From Pseudorhodoferax sp965279475 (GTDB taxonomy: Bacteria; Pseudomonadota; Gammaproteobacteria; Burkholderiales; Burkholderiaceae_C): a DNA stretch of 64,000 nucleotides. The stretch spans positions 1,674,001-1,738,000 of the forward strand of contig CBDIIA010000002.1 of the NCBI GenBank assembly GCA_965279475.1, read 5' to 3'. The position numbers and the translations under genes were made by a program. The notes below the pieces were generated by a model, which searched no databases, was not told the origin of the DNA, and saw only the letters and a program-made list of their open reading frames with translations. This document shows positions 8,379 to 17,460 of the stretch, in pieces. Each line of letters begins with the position of its first letter. Positions within the stretch are counted from its first letter, which is position 1.

Positions 8379-8770
8379 TGGATTTCCCGTGGAAGAAAGA
8401 CGCAGTCGCCAGGCCAAGCACCAAGCAGACCGGGGACGCGGCCGAAGACGTTGCCCTGGCCCATCTGCGCGCGGCCGGCCTGCGCCTGCTGGAGCGCAAT
8501 TATCGGACGCCGGGCCGGGGCGGCGGCGAAATCGATCTGGTGATGCGTGAGCCCGACGGCACCGTGGTGTTCGTCGAAGTGCGGCGCCGTGCCGCCAGCG
8601 CGCACGGGGGTGCGGGCGCCAGCATCGGCCGTACCAAGCAGCAGCGCATCGTGTTCGCCGCGCGCCACTACCTGATGCGCCAGCGCACGCTGCCGCCGTG
8701 CCGCTTCGACGTGGTGCTGCTGGAGGCCGGCGGCGTGCAATGGCTGCGCGCGGCTTTCGATGCCGGTTGA
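8378..8770 (+). CDS. yraN: YraN family protein (UPF0102)
   Basis: This 130-residue protein belongs to the UPF0102/YraN family, predicted to have an endonuclease-like fold related to Holliday-junction resolvases; its role is not established. The family pattern is visible: TGDAAEDVALAHLRAAGLRL, LLERNYRTPGRGGGEIDLV with the conserved Gly-Glu-Ile-Asp-Leu, then VFVEVRRR with the Glu-x-Lys/Arg element, and KQQRIVFAARHYL. An AAGGAAG sequence precedes the ATG at 8378 at a suitable distance. It is the first gene of a plus-strand run with the SIS-domain gene and the BON lipoprotein gene, in the same order as E. coli yraN-diaA-dolP. Confidence 0.9.
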   Translation: MDFPWKKDAVARPSTKQTGDAAEDVALAHLRAAGLRLLERNYRTPGRGGGEIDLVMREPDGTVVFVEVRRRAASAHGGAGASIGRTKQQRIVFAARHYLMRQRTLPPCRFDVVLLEAGGVQWLRAAFDAG

Positions 8771-8834
8771 GCAGGTTTTGTCCACAACGACCCCACCGAC
8801 GGTCGGACATATGCCGCGGTTATCATCCGGCTCC

Positions 8835-9434
8835 ATGCTCGAGCAACGTATTCAACAGCATTTCATCGACAGCGCCGACCTGAAATACCAGGCCGCGCAG
8901 TCGCTCAGCAAGCCGATCTCGGCCGCCGTGCAGGCGATCCTGGTCTGCGTGACCAGCGGGGGCAAGGTGCTGGCCTGCGGCAACGGCGGCTCGGCCGCCG
9001 ACGCGCAGCATTTCGCCGCCGAATTCGTCGGCCGGTTCGAACGCGAGCGGCCCGAGCTCGGCGCGATCGCGCTGACCACCGATACGTCGATCCTCACGGC
9101 GGTTGCCAACGACTACGACTTCAACCAGATCTTCTCGCGCCAGGTGCGCGCCCTCGGCTCGTCCGGCGACGTGCTGCTGGCGATCTCGACCAGCGGCAAT
9201 TCGGGCAACGTGCTGGCTGCAATCGAAGCCGCCCATGCCCGCGAGATGACCGTGGTGGCATTGACCGGCCGCGGCGGCGGCAAGATCGCCAGCGCGCTGC
9301 GCGAGACCGATGTCCATGTCTGCGTCCCGCACGAGCGGACCGCGCGGATCCAGGAAGTCCACCTGTTGACGCTGCACTGCATCTGCGATGGCGTGGATTC
9401 CCAATTGCTAGGTGACCAGGAAACAAGCACATGA
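8835..9434 (+). CDS. diaA: SIS-domain protein, DiaA / phosphoheptose isomerase family
   Basis: This 199-residue protein has a single sugar-isomerase (SIS) domain. It contains GGKVLACGNGGSAADAQHFA followed by AEFVGRFERERP, the hallmark of GmhA/DiaA proteins, and ISTSGNSGNVLAAIEAA further on. In E. coli the protein encoded at this place, between yraN and dolP, is DiaA, which binds DnaA and promotes timely replication initiation. Homologues in betaproteobacteria are often labelled phosphoheptose isomerase. Gene order favours DiaA. The enzyme activity cannot be excluded because the active-site-like loop GNGGSAADAQH is retained. The ATG at 8835 is used, and the stop overlaps the next start by four bases. 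Confidence 0.82.
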   Translation: MLEQRIQQHFIDSADLKYQAAQSLSKPISAAVQAILVCVTSGGKVLACGNGGSAADAQHFAAEFVGRFERERPELGAIALTTDTSILTAVANDYDFNQIFSRQVRALGSSGDVLLAISTSGNSGNVLAAIEAAHAREMTVVALTGRGGGKIASALRETDVHVCVPHERTARIQEVHLLTLHCICDGVDSQLLGDQETST

Positions 9435-10063
9435 AGATGAGTTCGAAACGCCTCGGCCTGATGGCGCTGGCCGCGGCCGCGTTGGTGAGCAGCCTGTCGG
9501 CCTGCGTGCCGCTGGTCGTCGGCGGCGCGATGGCCGGTGGCGTGATGGTGGCGGTCGACCGCCGCACCTCCGGCGCACAGCTGGAAGACGAGGGCATCGA
9601 GTTGCGCGGCGCCAGCCGGCTGCGCGAAGCGTTCGGCGAACGCGGCCACTTCAACGTGACCAGCTACAACCGGCAGGTGCTGCTGACCGGCGAAGTGCCG
9701 ACGGCGCAAGACCAGCAGCGTGCCGAGCAGGTGCTGTCGCGGGTCGAGAACGTGCGTTCGATCGTCAACGACCTCGCCGTGATGGCGCCGACGACGCTGG
9801 CCCAGCGCTCGTCCGACGTGCTGATCACCGGCAAGGTGAAGGCCTCGCTGGTCGACGCCAAGGACCTGCAGGCCAACACCTTCAAGGTGGTGACCGAACG
9901 CGGCGTCGTCTACCTGATGGGCCGCGTGACCCAGCGCGAAGCCACCCGTGCGACCGACATCGCCCGCGGCACCGGCAGCGTGCTCAAGGTCGTGCGTGTC
10001 TTCGAGACCTTGACCGAAGAAGAACTCCAACAGCTGGGCTCCCCCAGCTCGAAGCCAAGGTAA
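9431..10063 (+). CDS. dolP: BON-domain outer-membrane lipoprotein, DolP-like
   Basis: This is a 210-residue secreted lipoprotein. The N-terminus has a hydrophobic signal ending in the lipobox-like LSSLSAC, with Cys at about residue 25. Two BON (OsmY-type phospholipid-binding) domains follow: one starts near GIELRGASRLREAFGERGHF and includes LLTGEVPTAQDQQRAEQVL, and the second contains SSDVLITGKVKASLVDAKDL and GVVYLMGRVTQREATRA. This two-BON lipoprotein after the SIS gene matches E. coli DolP (YraP), which binds anionic phospholipid at division sites and supports outer-membrane integrity. Its start overlaps the upstream stop by four bases. Confidence 0.85.
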   Translation: MKMSSKRLGLMALAAAALVSSLSACVPLVVGGAMAGGVMVAVDRRTSGAQLEDEGIELRGASRLREAFGERGHFNVTSYNRQVLLTGEVPTAQDQQRAEQVLSRVENVRSIVNDLAVMAPTTLAQRSSDVLITGKVKASLVDAKDLQANTFKVVTERGVVYLMGRVTQREATRATDIARGTGSVLKVVRVFETLTEEELQQLGSPSSKPR

Positions 10064-10067
10064 TCCC

Positions 10068-10092
10068 GGTCCCCAACGCAGCGGGGCCTTTT
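10068..10092 (+). terminator. possible Rho-independent terminator after dolP
   Basis: GGTCCCC, an eight-base loop and GGGGCC form a short GC-rich stem immediately followed by TTTT, five bases after the dolP stop. This is the right place for transcription to stop before the convergent oxidoreductase gene. A second perfect 7-bp hairpin (AGCTGGG ... CCCAGCT) lies just upstream at 10032-10049, inside the last codons. Confidence 0.45.
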
Positions 10093-10093
10093 C

Positions 10094-10185
10094 GTGAACA
10101 CCGCGGAACTGGCTCTGCCAGGCCGCAGGTGTTGCCCCCGGTAGGGGGTTGGCGAAGCGCACGCCCTTTGCGCAGACTGGGGGAT
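10094..10185 (+). repeat. GC-rich palindromic intergenic repeat, copy A
   Basis: This copy fills the gap between the convergent dolP and oxidoreductase genes. It contains CGCGGAACTGGCTCTGCCAG, then a palindromic centre of runs of C and G (CCCCCGGTAGGGGG), then GC-rich sequence with GCGCAGACTGGGGG. The same left arm is found at 26880 in the same orientation and, inverted, at 23086. The function is unknown. Confidence 0.65.
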
Positions 10186-10188
10186 GTC

Positions 10189-11103
10189 TTACTTCAACCG
10201 CTTGATCAGGCTCGACGTGTCGTAGCGGCTGCCGCCCATCTGCTGCACGTCGGCATAGAACTGGTCGACCAGCGCCGTCACCGGCAGGCGGGCGCCATTG
10301 CGTTTGGCCTCGTCGAGCACCAGTCCGAGGTCCTTGCGCATCCAGTCCACCGCAAAACCGAAGTCGAACTTGTCGGCCACCATGGTCTTGCCGCGGTTGT
10401 CCATCTGCCAGCTCTGGGCTGCGCCCTTGCCGATCACGTCGAGCACCTGGGGCATGTCGAGACCGGCGCGCTGCCCGAAGGCGATCGCCTCCGACAGGCC
10501 CTGCACCAGCCCGGCGATGCAGATCTGGTTGACCATCTTCGCCAGTTGGCCGGCACCACTCTGGCCAAGCAGCGTGAAGGCGCGCGAAAACGCCATCGCT
10601 ACCGGTTCGACCTTGGCAAACACTGCGGCGTCGCCACCGCACATCACCGTCAGCAGACCGTTCTGCGCGCCGGCCTGGCCGCCGGACACGGGCGCATCGA
10701 TGAACTGCAGCCCGGCCTTGCCCGCCGTGGCGTACAGCTCGCGCGCCACGTTGGCCGATGCCGTGGTGTGGTCGACAAAGATCGCGCCCGGCTTCATGCC
10801 GGCGAAGGCGCCGTCGGCACCCAGCACCACCGAGCGCAGATCATCGTCGTTGCCGACGCAGCAGAACACGATGTCGGCACCGGCCACGGCTTCACGGGGC
10901 GTGGCCGCATGTGCCGGCTTCGGCGTGTTGGCAAACTCTTCGGTCCAGGCCTTGGCCTTGGCGGCACTGCGGTTGTAGACCGTCACCTCGTGGCCGGCCA
11001 GCGCCAGGTGGCCGGCCATCGGATAACCCATCACACCCAGGCCGAGGAAGGCGACCTTGTGCGATGGCGTAGGAGAGTAGGTTTTCGGATTGGTGCTGGA
11101 CAT
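10189..11103 (-). CDS. NAD(P)-dependent 3-hydroxyisobutyrate dehydrogenase-family oxidoreductase
   Basis: This is a 304-residue beta-hydroxyacid dehydrogenase related to 3-hydroxyisobutyrate dehydrogenase and tartronate semialdehyde reductase (GarR). The N-terminal Rossmann motif is VAFLGLGVMGYPMAGHLA. The substrate-binding block FIDAPVSGGQAGAQNG lies near residue 137, and the catalytic lysine is in GQLAKMVNQ. The C-terminal helical domain ends in SSLIKRLK, the usual ending. It is transcribed alone, with copy A of the repeat downstream. Substrates in this family are short beta-hydroxyacids such as 3-hydroxyisobutyrate, glycerate or tartronate semialdehyde; sequence alone does not separate them. 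Confidence 0.87.
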   Translation of the reverse strand: MSSTNPKTYSPTPSHKVAFLGLGVMGYPMAGHLALAGHEVTVYNRSAAKAKAWTEEFANTPKPAHAATPREAVAGADIVFCCVGNDDDLRSVVLGADGAFAGMKPGAIFVDHTTASANVARELYATAGKAGLQFIDAPVSGGQAGAQNGLLTVMCGGDAAVFAKVEPVAMAFSRAFTLLGQSGAGQLAKMVNQICIAGLVQGLSEAIAFGQRAGLDMPQVLDVIGKGAAQSWQMDNRGKTMVADKFDFGFAVDWMRKDLGLVLDEAKRNGARLPVTALVDQFYADVQQMGGSRYDTSSLIKRLK

Positions 11104-11197
11104 GAGGTCTCCAGAATGTAGGATTTCAGAATTATGCAGAGCGCAGAAGGCGTGCGGCCATCGTCGCGCGCGGGTCGAGGTGGCGGCGAGGAGCGCA

Positions 11198-11215
11198 ACC
11201 GTACTCTCGTACGGT
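11198..11215. repeat. 7-bp stem-loop element (ACCGTAC / GTACGGT)
   Basis: In the 162-base gap between the oxidoreductase start and the pilU stop, ACCGTAC and GTACGGT form a perfect hairpin around TCTC. It is flanked by GGCGGCGAGGAGCGCA on the left and GAGCACCGCAGGCGT on the right, which looks like a structured intergenic repeat unit. No second copy was seen in this window. Confidence 0.4.
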
Positions 11216-11265
11216 GAGCACCGCAGGCGTCAGATCGGCCCGCGCAGCAGATGGACGTGCGCCTT

Positions 11266-12402
11266 CTAGACGATGTGGAGGTGTTCGGTGCCTGCGGCGA
11301 GGTCTTGTGTCTTCGCACGCTGGCTGTTGAGCTTGATCTGCAGGCGCAGGTCGTTCAGCGAATCGGCGTTGCGCAACGCGTCTTCGTAGCTGATGACGTT
11401 GTTTTCGTACGCATCGAACAGTGCCTGGTCGAAGGTCTGCATGCCCAGGTTGCGGCTCTTCTTCATGATCTCCTTGATCTCGGCGACTTCGCCCTTGAAG
11501 ATCAGGTCGGAGATCAGCGGCGTGTTCAGCATGATCTCGATGGCCGCCGTGCGGCCCTTGCCGTCCTGGCGCACCACCAGGCGCTGCGAGATCAGTGCCT
11601 TCAGGTTCAGCGACAGGTCCATCAGCAACTGCGCGCGGCGCTCTTCGGGGAAGAAGTTGATGATGCGGTCGAGCGCCTGGTTGGCGCTGTTGGCGTGCAG
11701 GGTGGCCAGGCACAGGTGGCCGGTCTCGGCGAACGCCACGGCGTGGTCCATCGTCTCGCGGTCGCGGATCTCGCCCATCAGGATCACGTCGGGCGCCTGG
11801 CGCAGCGTGTTCTTCAGCGCGGCTTCCCAGTTCTCGGTGTCCAGCCCCACCTCGCGCTGCGTCACCACGCAGTTCTTGTGTGGGTGCACGAACTCGACCG
11901 GATCCTCGATCGTGATGATGTGGCCGTACGAGTTGTCGTTGCGCCAGTCGACCATCGCCGCCAGCGTGGTCGATTTGCCCGAGCCGGTGGCGCCGACCAT
12001 GATGCACAGGCCGCGCTTGGACATCGCGATTTCTTTCAGCACCTGCGGCACCCCGAGCCCATCGATGGTCGGCAGCGTCGACGGGATGGTCCGCATCACC
12101 ATGCCGACCTTGCCCTGCTGCATGAACGCGTTGACCCGGAAGCGGCCGATGCCGGCCGGCGAGATCGAGAAATTGCACTCCTTCGTGCGTTCGAACTCCG
12201 CCGCCTGCTTGTCGCTCATCACGGCGCGGGCCAGGGCCAGCGTGTGGGTGGGCTGCAGCGGCTGGGGCGATACCTTCGTGACCTTGCCGTCGACCTTGAT
12301 CCCCGGTGGAAACTCCGCCGTGATGAACAGATCGCTGCCATTGCGGCTGATCATCAAGCGAAGCAGATCGTTGATGAACTTACTGGCCTGGTCGCGTTCC
12401 AT
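11266..12402 (-). CDS. pilU: type IV pilus retraction ATPase PilU
   Basis: This 378-residue hexameric secretion ATPase of the PilT/GspE family acts at the cytoplasmic base of type IV pili and assists retraction. It contains Walker A in VGATGSGKSTTLAAMVDWRN, Walker B in PDVILMGEIRDRETM, and the His-box segment FAETGHLCLATLHANSANQA. The insertion-type features and C-terminal tail, with QRAKTQDLA after the last conserved helix, fit PilU better than PilT, and a canonical pilT lies upstream in the same direction. The ATG at 12402 begins MERDQASKFINDLLRLM. It lies downstream of pilT and a cyclic-nucleotide-binding protein gene with small gaps, so the three are probably one operon. Confidence 0.93.
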   Translation of the reverse strand: MERDQASKFINDLLRLMISRNGSDLFITAEFPPGIKVDGKVTKVSPQPLQPTHTLALARAVMSDKQAAEFERTKECNFSISPAGIGRFRVNAFMQQGKVGMVMRTIPSTLPTIDGLGVPQVLKEIAMSKRGLCIMVGATGSGKSTTLAAMVDWRNDNSYGHIITIEDPVEFVHPHKNCVVTQREVGLDTENWEAALKNTLRQAPDVILMGEIRDRETMDHAVAFAETGHLCLATLHANSANQALDRIINFFPEERRAQLLMDLSLNLKALISQRLVVRQDGKGRTAAIEIMLNTPLISDLIFKGEVAEIKEIMKKSRNLGMQTFDQALFDAYENNVISYEDALRNADSLNDLRLQIKLNSQRAKTQDLAAGTEHLHIV

Positions 12403-12413
12403 GGAAAGGCACC

Positions 12414-13046
12414 TTAGTTGGGACGGTCGCTGAAGCGGGCGCTCACGGCCCGCAACCGCAACGAGAGCTTGCGCGCGAGCAGCGCGATCAGCGCCGCCGC
12501 CAGGCGCGGGTCGGTGGTCATCATGTCGTCCATCGCGCCGGCGCTCAGGGCCGCGATCTCGCATTCGTCGAGCGTCGTGCAGGCCGAGAAGCGGATGCCG
12601 CTGTCGAGCAGCGACATCTCGCCGAGGATGTCGCCCGGCCGTGTTTCTGCCAGCCGCAGGTGTTCGCCCCAGGGCTGCAGCCGGTCGACCGCGATCGTGC
12701 CCTTCAGCAGCACCACCATGAAGTTGCCGTACTCGTTCTGCCGGATGATGTCGCGGCCGGCCGGAATCGACGCGAAGTGGAAGAAGCGTTCCATGCGCTC
12801 GATCGACGACGGGTCGAGCTGCTCCATGTTCTTGTCCTTGGCCCACAGCGCCTGCAGCGCCGCGACCGCCTTGGCCGACGAGATGCGCTTGGCGCCCACT
12901 TCGACGGCGCGCGCCTCCCACGGCACGATCATCGATTCGTCGACGCCCTGGCCCGCGAAGGCATTGGTGAACAGCACCGAATCGGCAGGCGCGTCACCCG
13001 AGGCGGGGCTGGGCTTGGGGCGCAGCAGCCCGAACAGGCCTTTCAT
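12414..13046 (-). CDS. cyclic nucleotide-binding domain protein between pilT and pilU
   Basis: This 210-residue protein has a cNMP-binding (CAP-effector-like) beta-roll in its C-terminal two thirds. ERFFHFASIPAGRDIIRQNE, VVLLKGTIAVDR and RPGDILGEMSLLDSGIRFSA form the typical phosphate-binding cassette; the arginine after LLDSGI is in the ligand position. The N-terminal 70 residues are not recognised, and no DNA-binding helix-turn-helix follows the beta-roll, so it is unlikely to be a CRP-type regulator. It sits between pilT and pilU with gaps of 23 and 11 bases. A role in linking a cyclic nucleotide to twitching motility is inferred from this context only. Confidence 0.85.
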   Translation of the reverse strand: MKGLFGLLRPKPSPASGDAPADSVLFTNAFAGQGVDESMIVPWEARAVEVGAKRISSAKAVAALQALWAKDKNMEQLDPSSIERMERFFHFASIPAGRDIIRQNEYGNFMVVLLKGTIAVDRLQPWGEHLRLAETRPGDILGEMSLLDSGIRFSACTTLDECEIAALSAGAMDDMMTTDPRLAAALIALLARKLSLRLRAVSARFSDRPN

Positions 13047-13069
13047 TCAGCAGCTCCGTGGTGATGTGC

Positions 13070-14113
13070 TCATCCCGGGAAATTCTCGGGGATCTTCGCC
13101 TTGCCGCGCGCTTCGGCCGGGCTGATGACGTTGCGCCGCACCAGGTCGGTCAGGTTCTGGTCCAGCGTCTGCATGCCCACATTGTTGCTGGTCTGGATGG
13201 TCGAATACATCTGTGCGACCTTGGCCTCGCGGATCAGGTTGCGGATCGCACTGGTGCCCAGCATGATCTCGTGCGCGGCCACGCGGCCCTGGCCGTCCTT
13301 GGTCTTGCACAGCGTCTGCGAGATCACGGCCTGCAGCGATTCGGACAGCATCGCGCGGATCATGTCCTTTTCTTCGGCGGGGAACACGTCGATGATCCGG
13401 TCGATGGTCTTGGCCGCGCTCGAGGTGTGCAGTGTGCCGAACACCAGGTGGCCGGTTTCGGCCGCGGTCATCGCCAGCCGGATGGTTTCCAGGTCGCGCA
13501 TTTCGCCGACCAGGATCGCGTCCGGGTCTTCGCGCAGCGCCGAGCGCAGCGCCGCCGCGAAGCTCAGCGTGTGCGGGCCGACCTCGCGCTGGTTGACCAG
13601 GCACTTCTTCGACTCGTGCACGAACTCGATCGGGTCCTCGATCGTCAGCACATGGCCGTACTCGGTCTCGTTGAGGTAGTTGACCATCGCCGCCAGCGTG
13701 GTCGACTTGCCGGAGCCGGTCGGCCCCGTCACCAGCACCATGCCCCGCGGCTTCAGTGCCAGGTCACCGAAGATCTTTGGTGCATTCAACTGCTCGAGCG
13801 TCAGGATCTTCGACGGAATGGTCCGCAGCACCGCACCGGCACCGCGGTTCTGGTTGAAGGCATTGACCCGGAACCGCGCCAGCCCTTCGATCTCGAACGA
13901 GAAGTCGACCTCGAGGAATTCCTCGTAGTGCTTGCGCTGGCTGTCGCTCATGATGTCGTACACCATCGCGTGCACGGTCTTGTGGTCGAGCGGCTCCACG
14001 TTGATCCGGCGCACGTCGCCGTGGACGCGGATCATCGGCGGCAGGCCGGCGGACAGGTGCAGGTCCGATGCCTTGTTCTTGACGCTGAAGGCCAGCAGTT
14101 GGGTGATGTCCAC
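13070..14113 (-). CDS. pilT: type IV pilus retraction ATPase PilT
   Basis: This is the 347-residue motor ATPase that depolymerises type IV pili and drives twitching motility. The N-terminus DITQLLAFSVKNKASDLHLS is characteristic of PilT. Walker A is at about residues 130-138 (GPTGSGKST). Walker B is DPDAILVGEMRDLET, and the His box is TGHLVFGTLHTSSAAKT. The PilT-type AIRNLIRE helix is present near the C-terminus. No ATG lies at the expected position; the start is the GTG at 14113, 36 bases from the divergent yggS gene. A C-terminal NVISPAEARGKAK tail ends the protein. Confidence 0.95.
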   Translation of the reverse strand: MDITQLLAFSVKNKASDLHLSAGLPPMIRVHGDVRRINVEPLDHKTVHAMVYDIMSDSQRKHYEEFLEVDFSFEIEGLARFRVNAFNQNRGAGAVLRTIPSKILTLEQLNAPKIFGDLALKPRGMVLVTGPTGSGKSTTLAAMVNYLNETEYGHVLTIEDPIEFVHESKKCLVNQREVGPHTLSFAAALRSALREDPDAILVGEMRDLETIRLAMTAAETGHLVFGTLHTSSAAKTIDRIIDVFPAEEKDMIRAMLSESLQAVISQTLCKTKDGQGRVAAHEIMLGTSAIRNLIREAKVAQMYSTIQTSNNVGMQTLDQNLTDLVRRNVISPAEARGKAKIPENFPG

Positions 14114-14149
14114 GGGTGCCTCGACGATTTGATACGCTTGTGGTTGATT

Positions 14150-14875
14150 ATGACCAGCATCCAGAGCAATCTCCAAGACGTTCGTGGAAGGATTGCGACA
14201 GCCTGCGCGCAGGCCGGCCGGCCGGCCGCCAGCGTGCTGCTGCTGGCGGTTTCGAAGACGATGCCCGCGCAGGCGGTGCTCGACGCGATGGCCGCCGGAC
14301 AGCGCGACTTCGGCGAGAACTACGTGCAGGAGGCGGTCGACAAGATCGTCGTCGTGCGCGCGCACGAGGCGGGCAACCCCGATCTACAGCATGGCGGCCG
14401 CTCGGTCTGGCACGCGATCGGTCCGATCCAGAGCAACAAGAGCCGGCTGGTCGCCGAGCATTTCGACTGGGTGCACAGCATCGACCGGCTCAAGCTGGCG
14501 CAGCGGCTGAGCGAGCAGCGGCCGGCGGCGCTGGCCCCGCTCGACGTGTGCCTGCAGGTCAATATCGATGGAGGCGCCGCCAAGTCGGGCGTGGCGCCCG
14601 AGGAGGCCGCCGCGCTGGCCCGCCAAGTGGCCGTGCTACCCGGGCTGCGCTTGCGCGGGCTGATGACCATCCCGGAACCGGCGAGCGACCCCGCGGTGCA
14701 GCTGGCGGTGCACGAGCGAACCCGAGCGTTGTTCGAGCACCTGCGCGCCGAGGCACTGCCCGGTGCCACCCTGTTCGATACCCTGTCGATGGGCATGAGC
14801 GCTGATCTCGAGGCCGCCGTGCTGGCCGGCAGCACGATCGTGCGGATCGGCACCGCGATCTTCGGCAAGCGCTGA
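14150..14875 (+). CDS. yggS: YggS family pyridoxal-phosphate homeostasis protein
   Basis: This 241-residue PLP-binding protein of the YggS/PROSC/YBL036C family has an alanine-racemase-like TIM barrel fold and takes part in vitamin B6 and amino-acid homeostasis. The PLP lysine is in LLLAVSKTMPAQAV, and GQRDFGENYVQEAVDK, WHAIGPIQSNKSR and VNIDGGAAKSGV follow. The family signature LSMGMSADLEAAVLAGSTIVRIGTAIFG is seen in two consecutive parts at the C-terminus. It is divergent from pilT, the common arrangement in proteobacteria. An open frame extends far upstream on this strand but is antisense to pilT and was not used. Confidence 0.94.
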   Translation: MTSIQSNLQDVRGRIATACAQAGRPAASVLLLAVSKTMPAQAVLDAMAAGQRDFGENYVQEAVDKIVVVRAHEAGNPDLQHGGRSVWHAIGPIQSNKSRLVAEHFDWVHSIDRLKLAQRLSEQRPAALAPLDVCLQVNIDGGAAKSGVAPEEAAALARQVAVLPGLRLRGLMTIPEPASDPAVQLAVHERTRALFEHLRAEALPGATLFDTLSMGMSADLEAAVLAGSTIVRIGTAIFGKR

Positions 14876-14878
14876 GCG

Positions 14879-15448
14879 CTACTTCTTCGGCGGCGCCATC
14901 GCCGTGATCGGCTTGATCGCGCCGCAGTCGGCCGACAGCCATTTGCCGGCGCTGTCGATGTCCATCTGCTCGGGCTTGCCGGTGCGGCCGCTGCTGGTGG
15001 TGCTCATCTGGCTGGTGTACGCTTCCTTGCTGATGAAGGTGAAGCGGCCCTTGCCGGTGGACGGCGGGTTGCTGCAGGTGAAGGTCATGTCGACCGTGCT
15101 GCCGGACTTCGAGTTGGTGGTCTTGCAGTCGCCCTGGGGCGGTGGTGCATCGTACTGCTTCACCATCTCATCGGTCATGCAGACCTTCATGCTCATGCCG
15201 CCGGGGCCACCGGTGCCCATGCTGACGCCGTTCTTGGCCATCATCTCCTGCATCATCTTGCGCTGCTCGGGCGGCAGGTTGGCCATCTGCTTCTGCGCTT
15301 CCGCCATCGCCTTTTCCATCTCGGCGTTGCTGGACTTCATCTTGGTGGTGATCTCCCACAGTCCCGGCTTCATCGATTGCGCACCGGCGGCGCCGGCGAC
15401 GAGGACGAGCGCCGTGGCGCTCAACAGGCGGAAGGTGTCTCTCAGCAT
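14879..15448 (-). CDS. DUF3617 domain secreted protein
   Basis: This exported protein of 189 residues belongs to the DUF3617 family. The N-terminus is a signal peptide (hydrophobic ALVLVAGAAGAQS with cleavage after AQS or AGAQ). The family opening MKPGLWEITTKM follows, and a charged helical part rich in Met and Gln spans residues 40-75. Four cysteines in the C-terminal half (VCMT, DCKTT, FTCSN, DCGAI) are likely to form disulfides in the periplasm. The function is unknown. Start is the ATG at 15448. The gene is convergent with yggS, separated by three bases. Confidence 0.8.
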   Translation of the reverse strand: MLRDTFRLLSATALVLVAGAAGAQSMKPGLWEITTKMKSSNAEMEKAMAEAQKQMANLPPEQRKMMQEMMAKNGVSMGTGGPGGMSMKVCMTDEMVKQYDAPPPQGDCKTTNSKSGSTVDMTFTCSNPPSTGKGRFTFISKEAYTSQMSTTSSGRTGKPEQMDIDSAGKWLSADCGAIKPITAMAPPKK

Positions 15449-15517
15449 GGGATTCTCCGGAAAAGGTGCGGACGACAGACTGTCGCGCAGCATCTTACGC
15501 AAGCCGCGCGCGCCGGT

Positions 15518-16080
15518 CTACAAGGCCTGTACCACCACCGCCACGCGCCGGTTCTGCGAGCGGCCTTCGGGCGTCGCGTTGTCGACGATGGGCTTGTCCT
15601 TGCCCAGGCCGCGCACCTCGATGCGGTCGAGCGGCAGCCCGGCCGACGCCAGGGCCTTGGCCACCGCTTCGGCACGCTTGAGCGACAGCGCCTGGTTGTA
15701 CTGCGCGGAGCCGACGTTGTCGGTATGGCCTTCGACGCGCAGCTTGTCGATGCCGAGTTCGACCAGGCCCTTGCCGATGCGCTCGGCGATCTGCTGGCTG
15801 TCGGCGTCCAGCGCGTCCGACCCGGTGTCGAACAGCAGCTTGCCCGGGAACGAGAATTCCCAGCCGTCGTCGGTGCGCTTGAAGCCCAGGCGCTGCAGGG
15901 TGGCTTCCCGCGTCTCGCGCGGCGCCGCGGGGGGGGCGCTGGCCGGAGCCGTCGGCGGTGCCTGGCATCCGCCCAGCGCGGCCAGCAGCGACAGGCTTCC
16001 CGCCGCGCCGAGCCAGCGGCGGCGCTGCAGGTGGGCGCCGCCGCGCGAAGGGGCCAGGGTGATCTGTGTCTCGATGAGGT

Positions 16081-16084
<4 letters not shown>
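15518..16084 (-). CDS. yfiB: OmpA-family peptidoglycan-binding lipoprotein, YfiB-like
   Basis: This 188-residue outer-membrane lipoprotein has a long N-terminal region with a signal segment (LGAAGSLSLLAALGGC) ending in a lipobox with Cys at about residue 40. An Ala/Pro-rich linker follows, then an OmpA C-terminal domain with KLLFDTGSDALDADS, LRVEGHTDNVGSAQYNQALS and RSQNRRVAV, the peptidoglycan-binding residues. Its start overlaps the stop of a GGDEF gene by four bases, which in turn overlaps a YfiR-type gene. In Pseudomonas aeruginosa YfiB sequesters the periplasmic inhibitor YfiR and so releases the diguanylate cyclase YfiN; the same logic is expected here. Confidence 0.8.
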
Positions 16085-17456
<1,372 letters not shown>

Positions 17457-17460
<4 letters not shown>

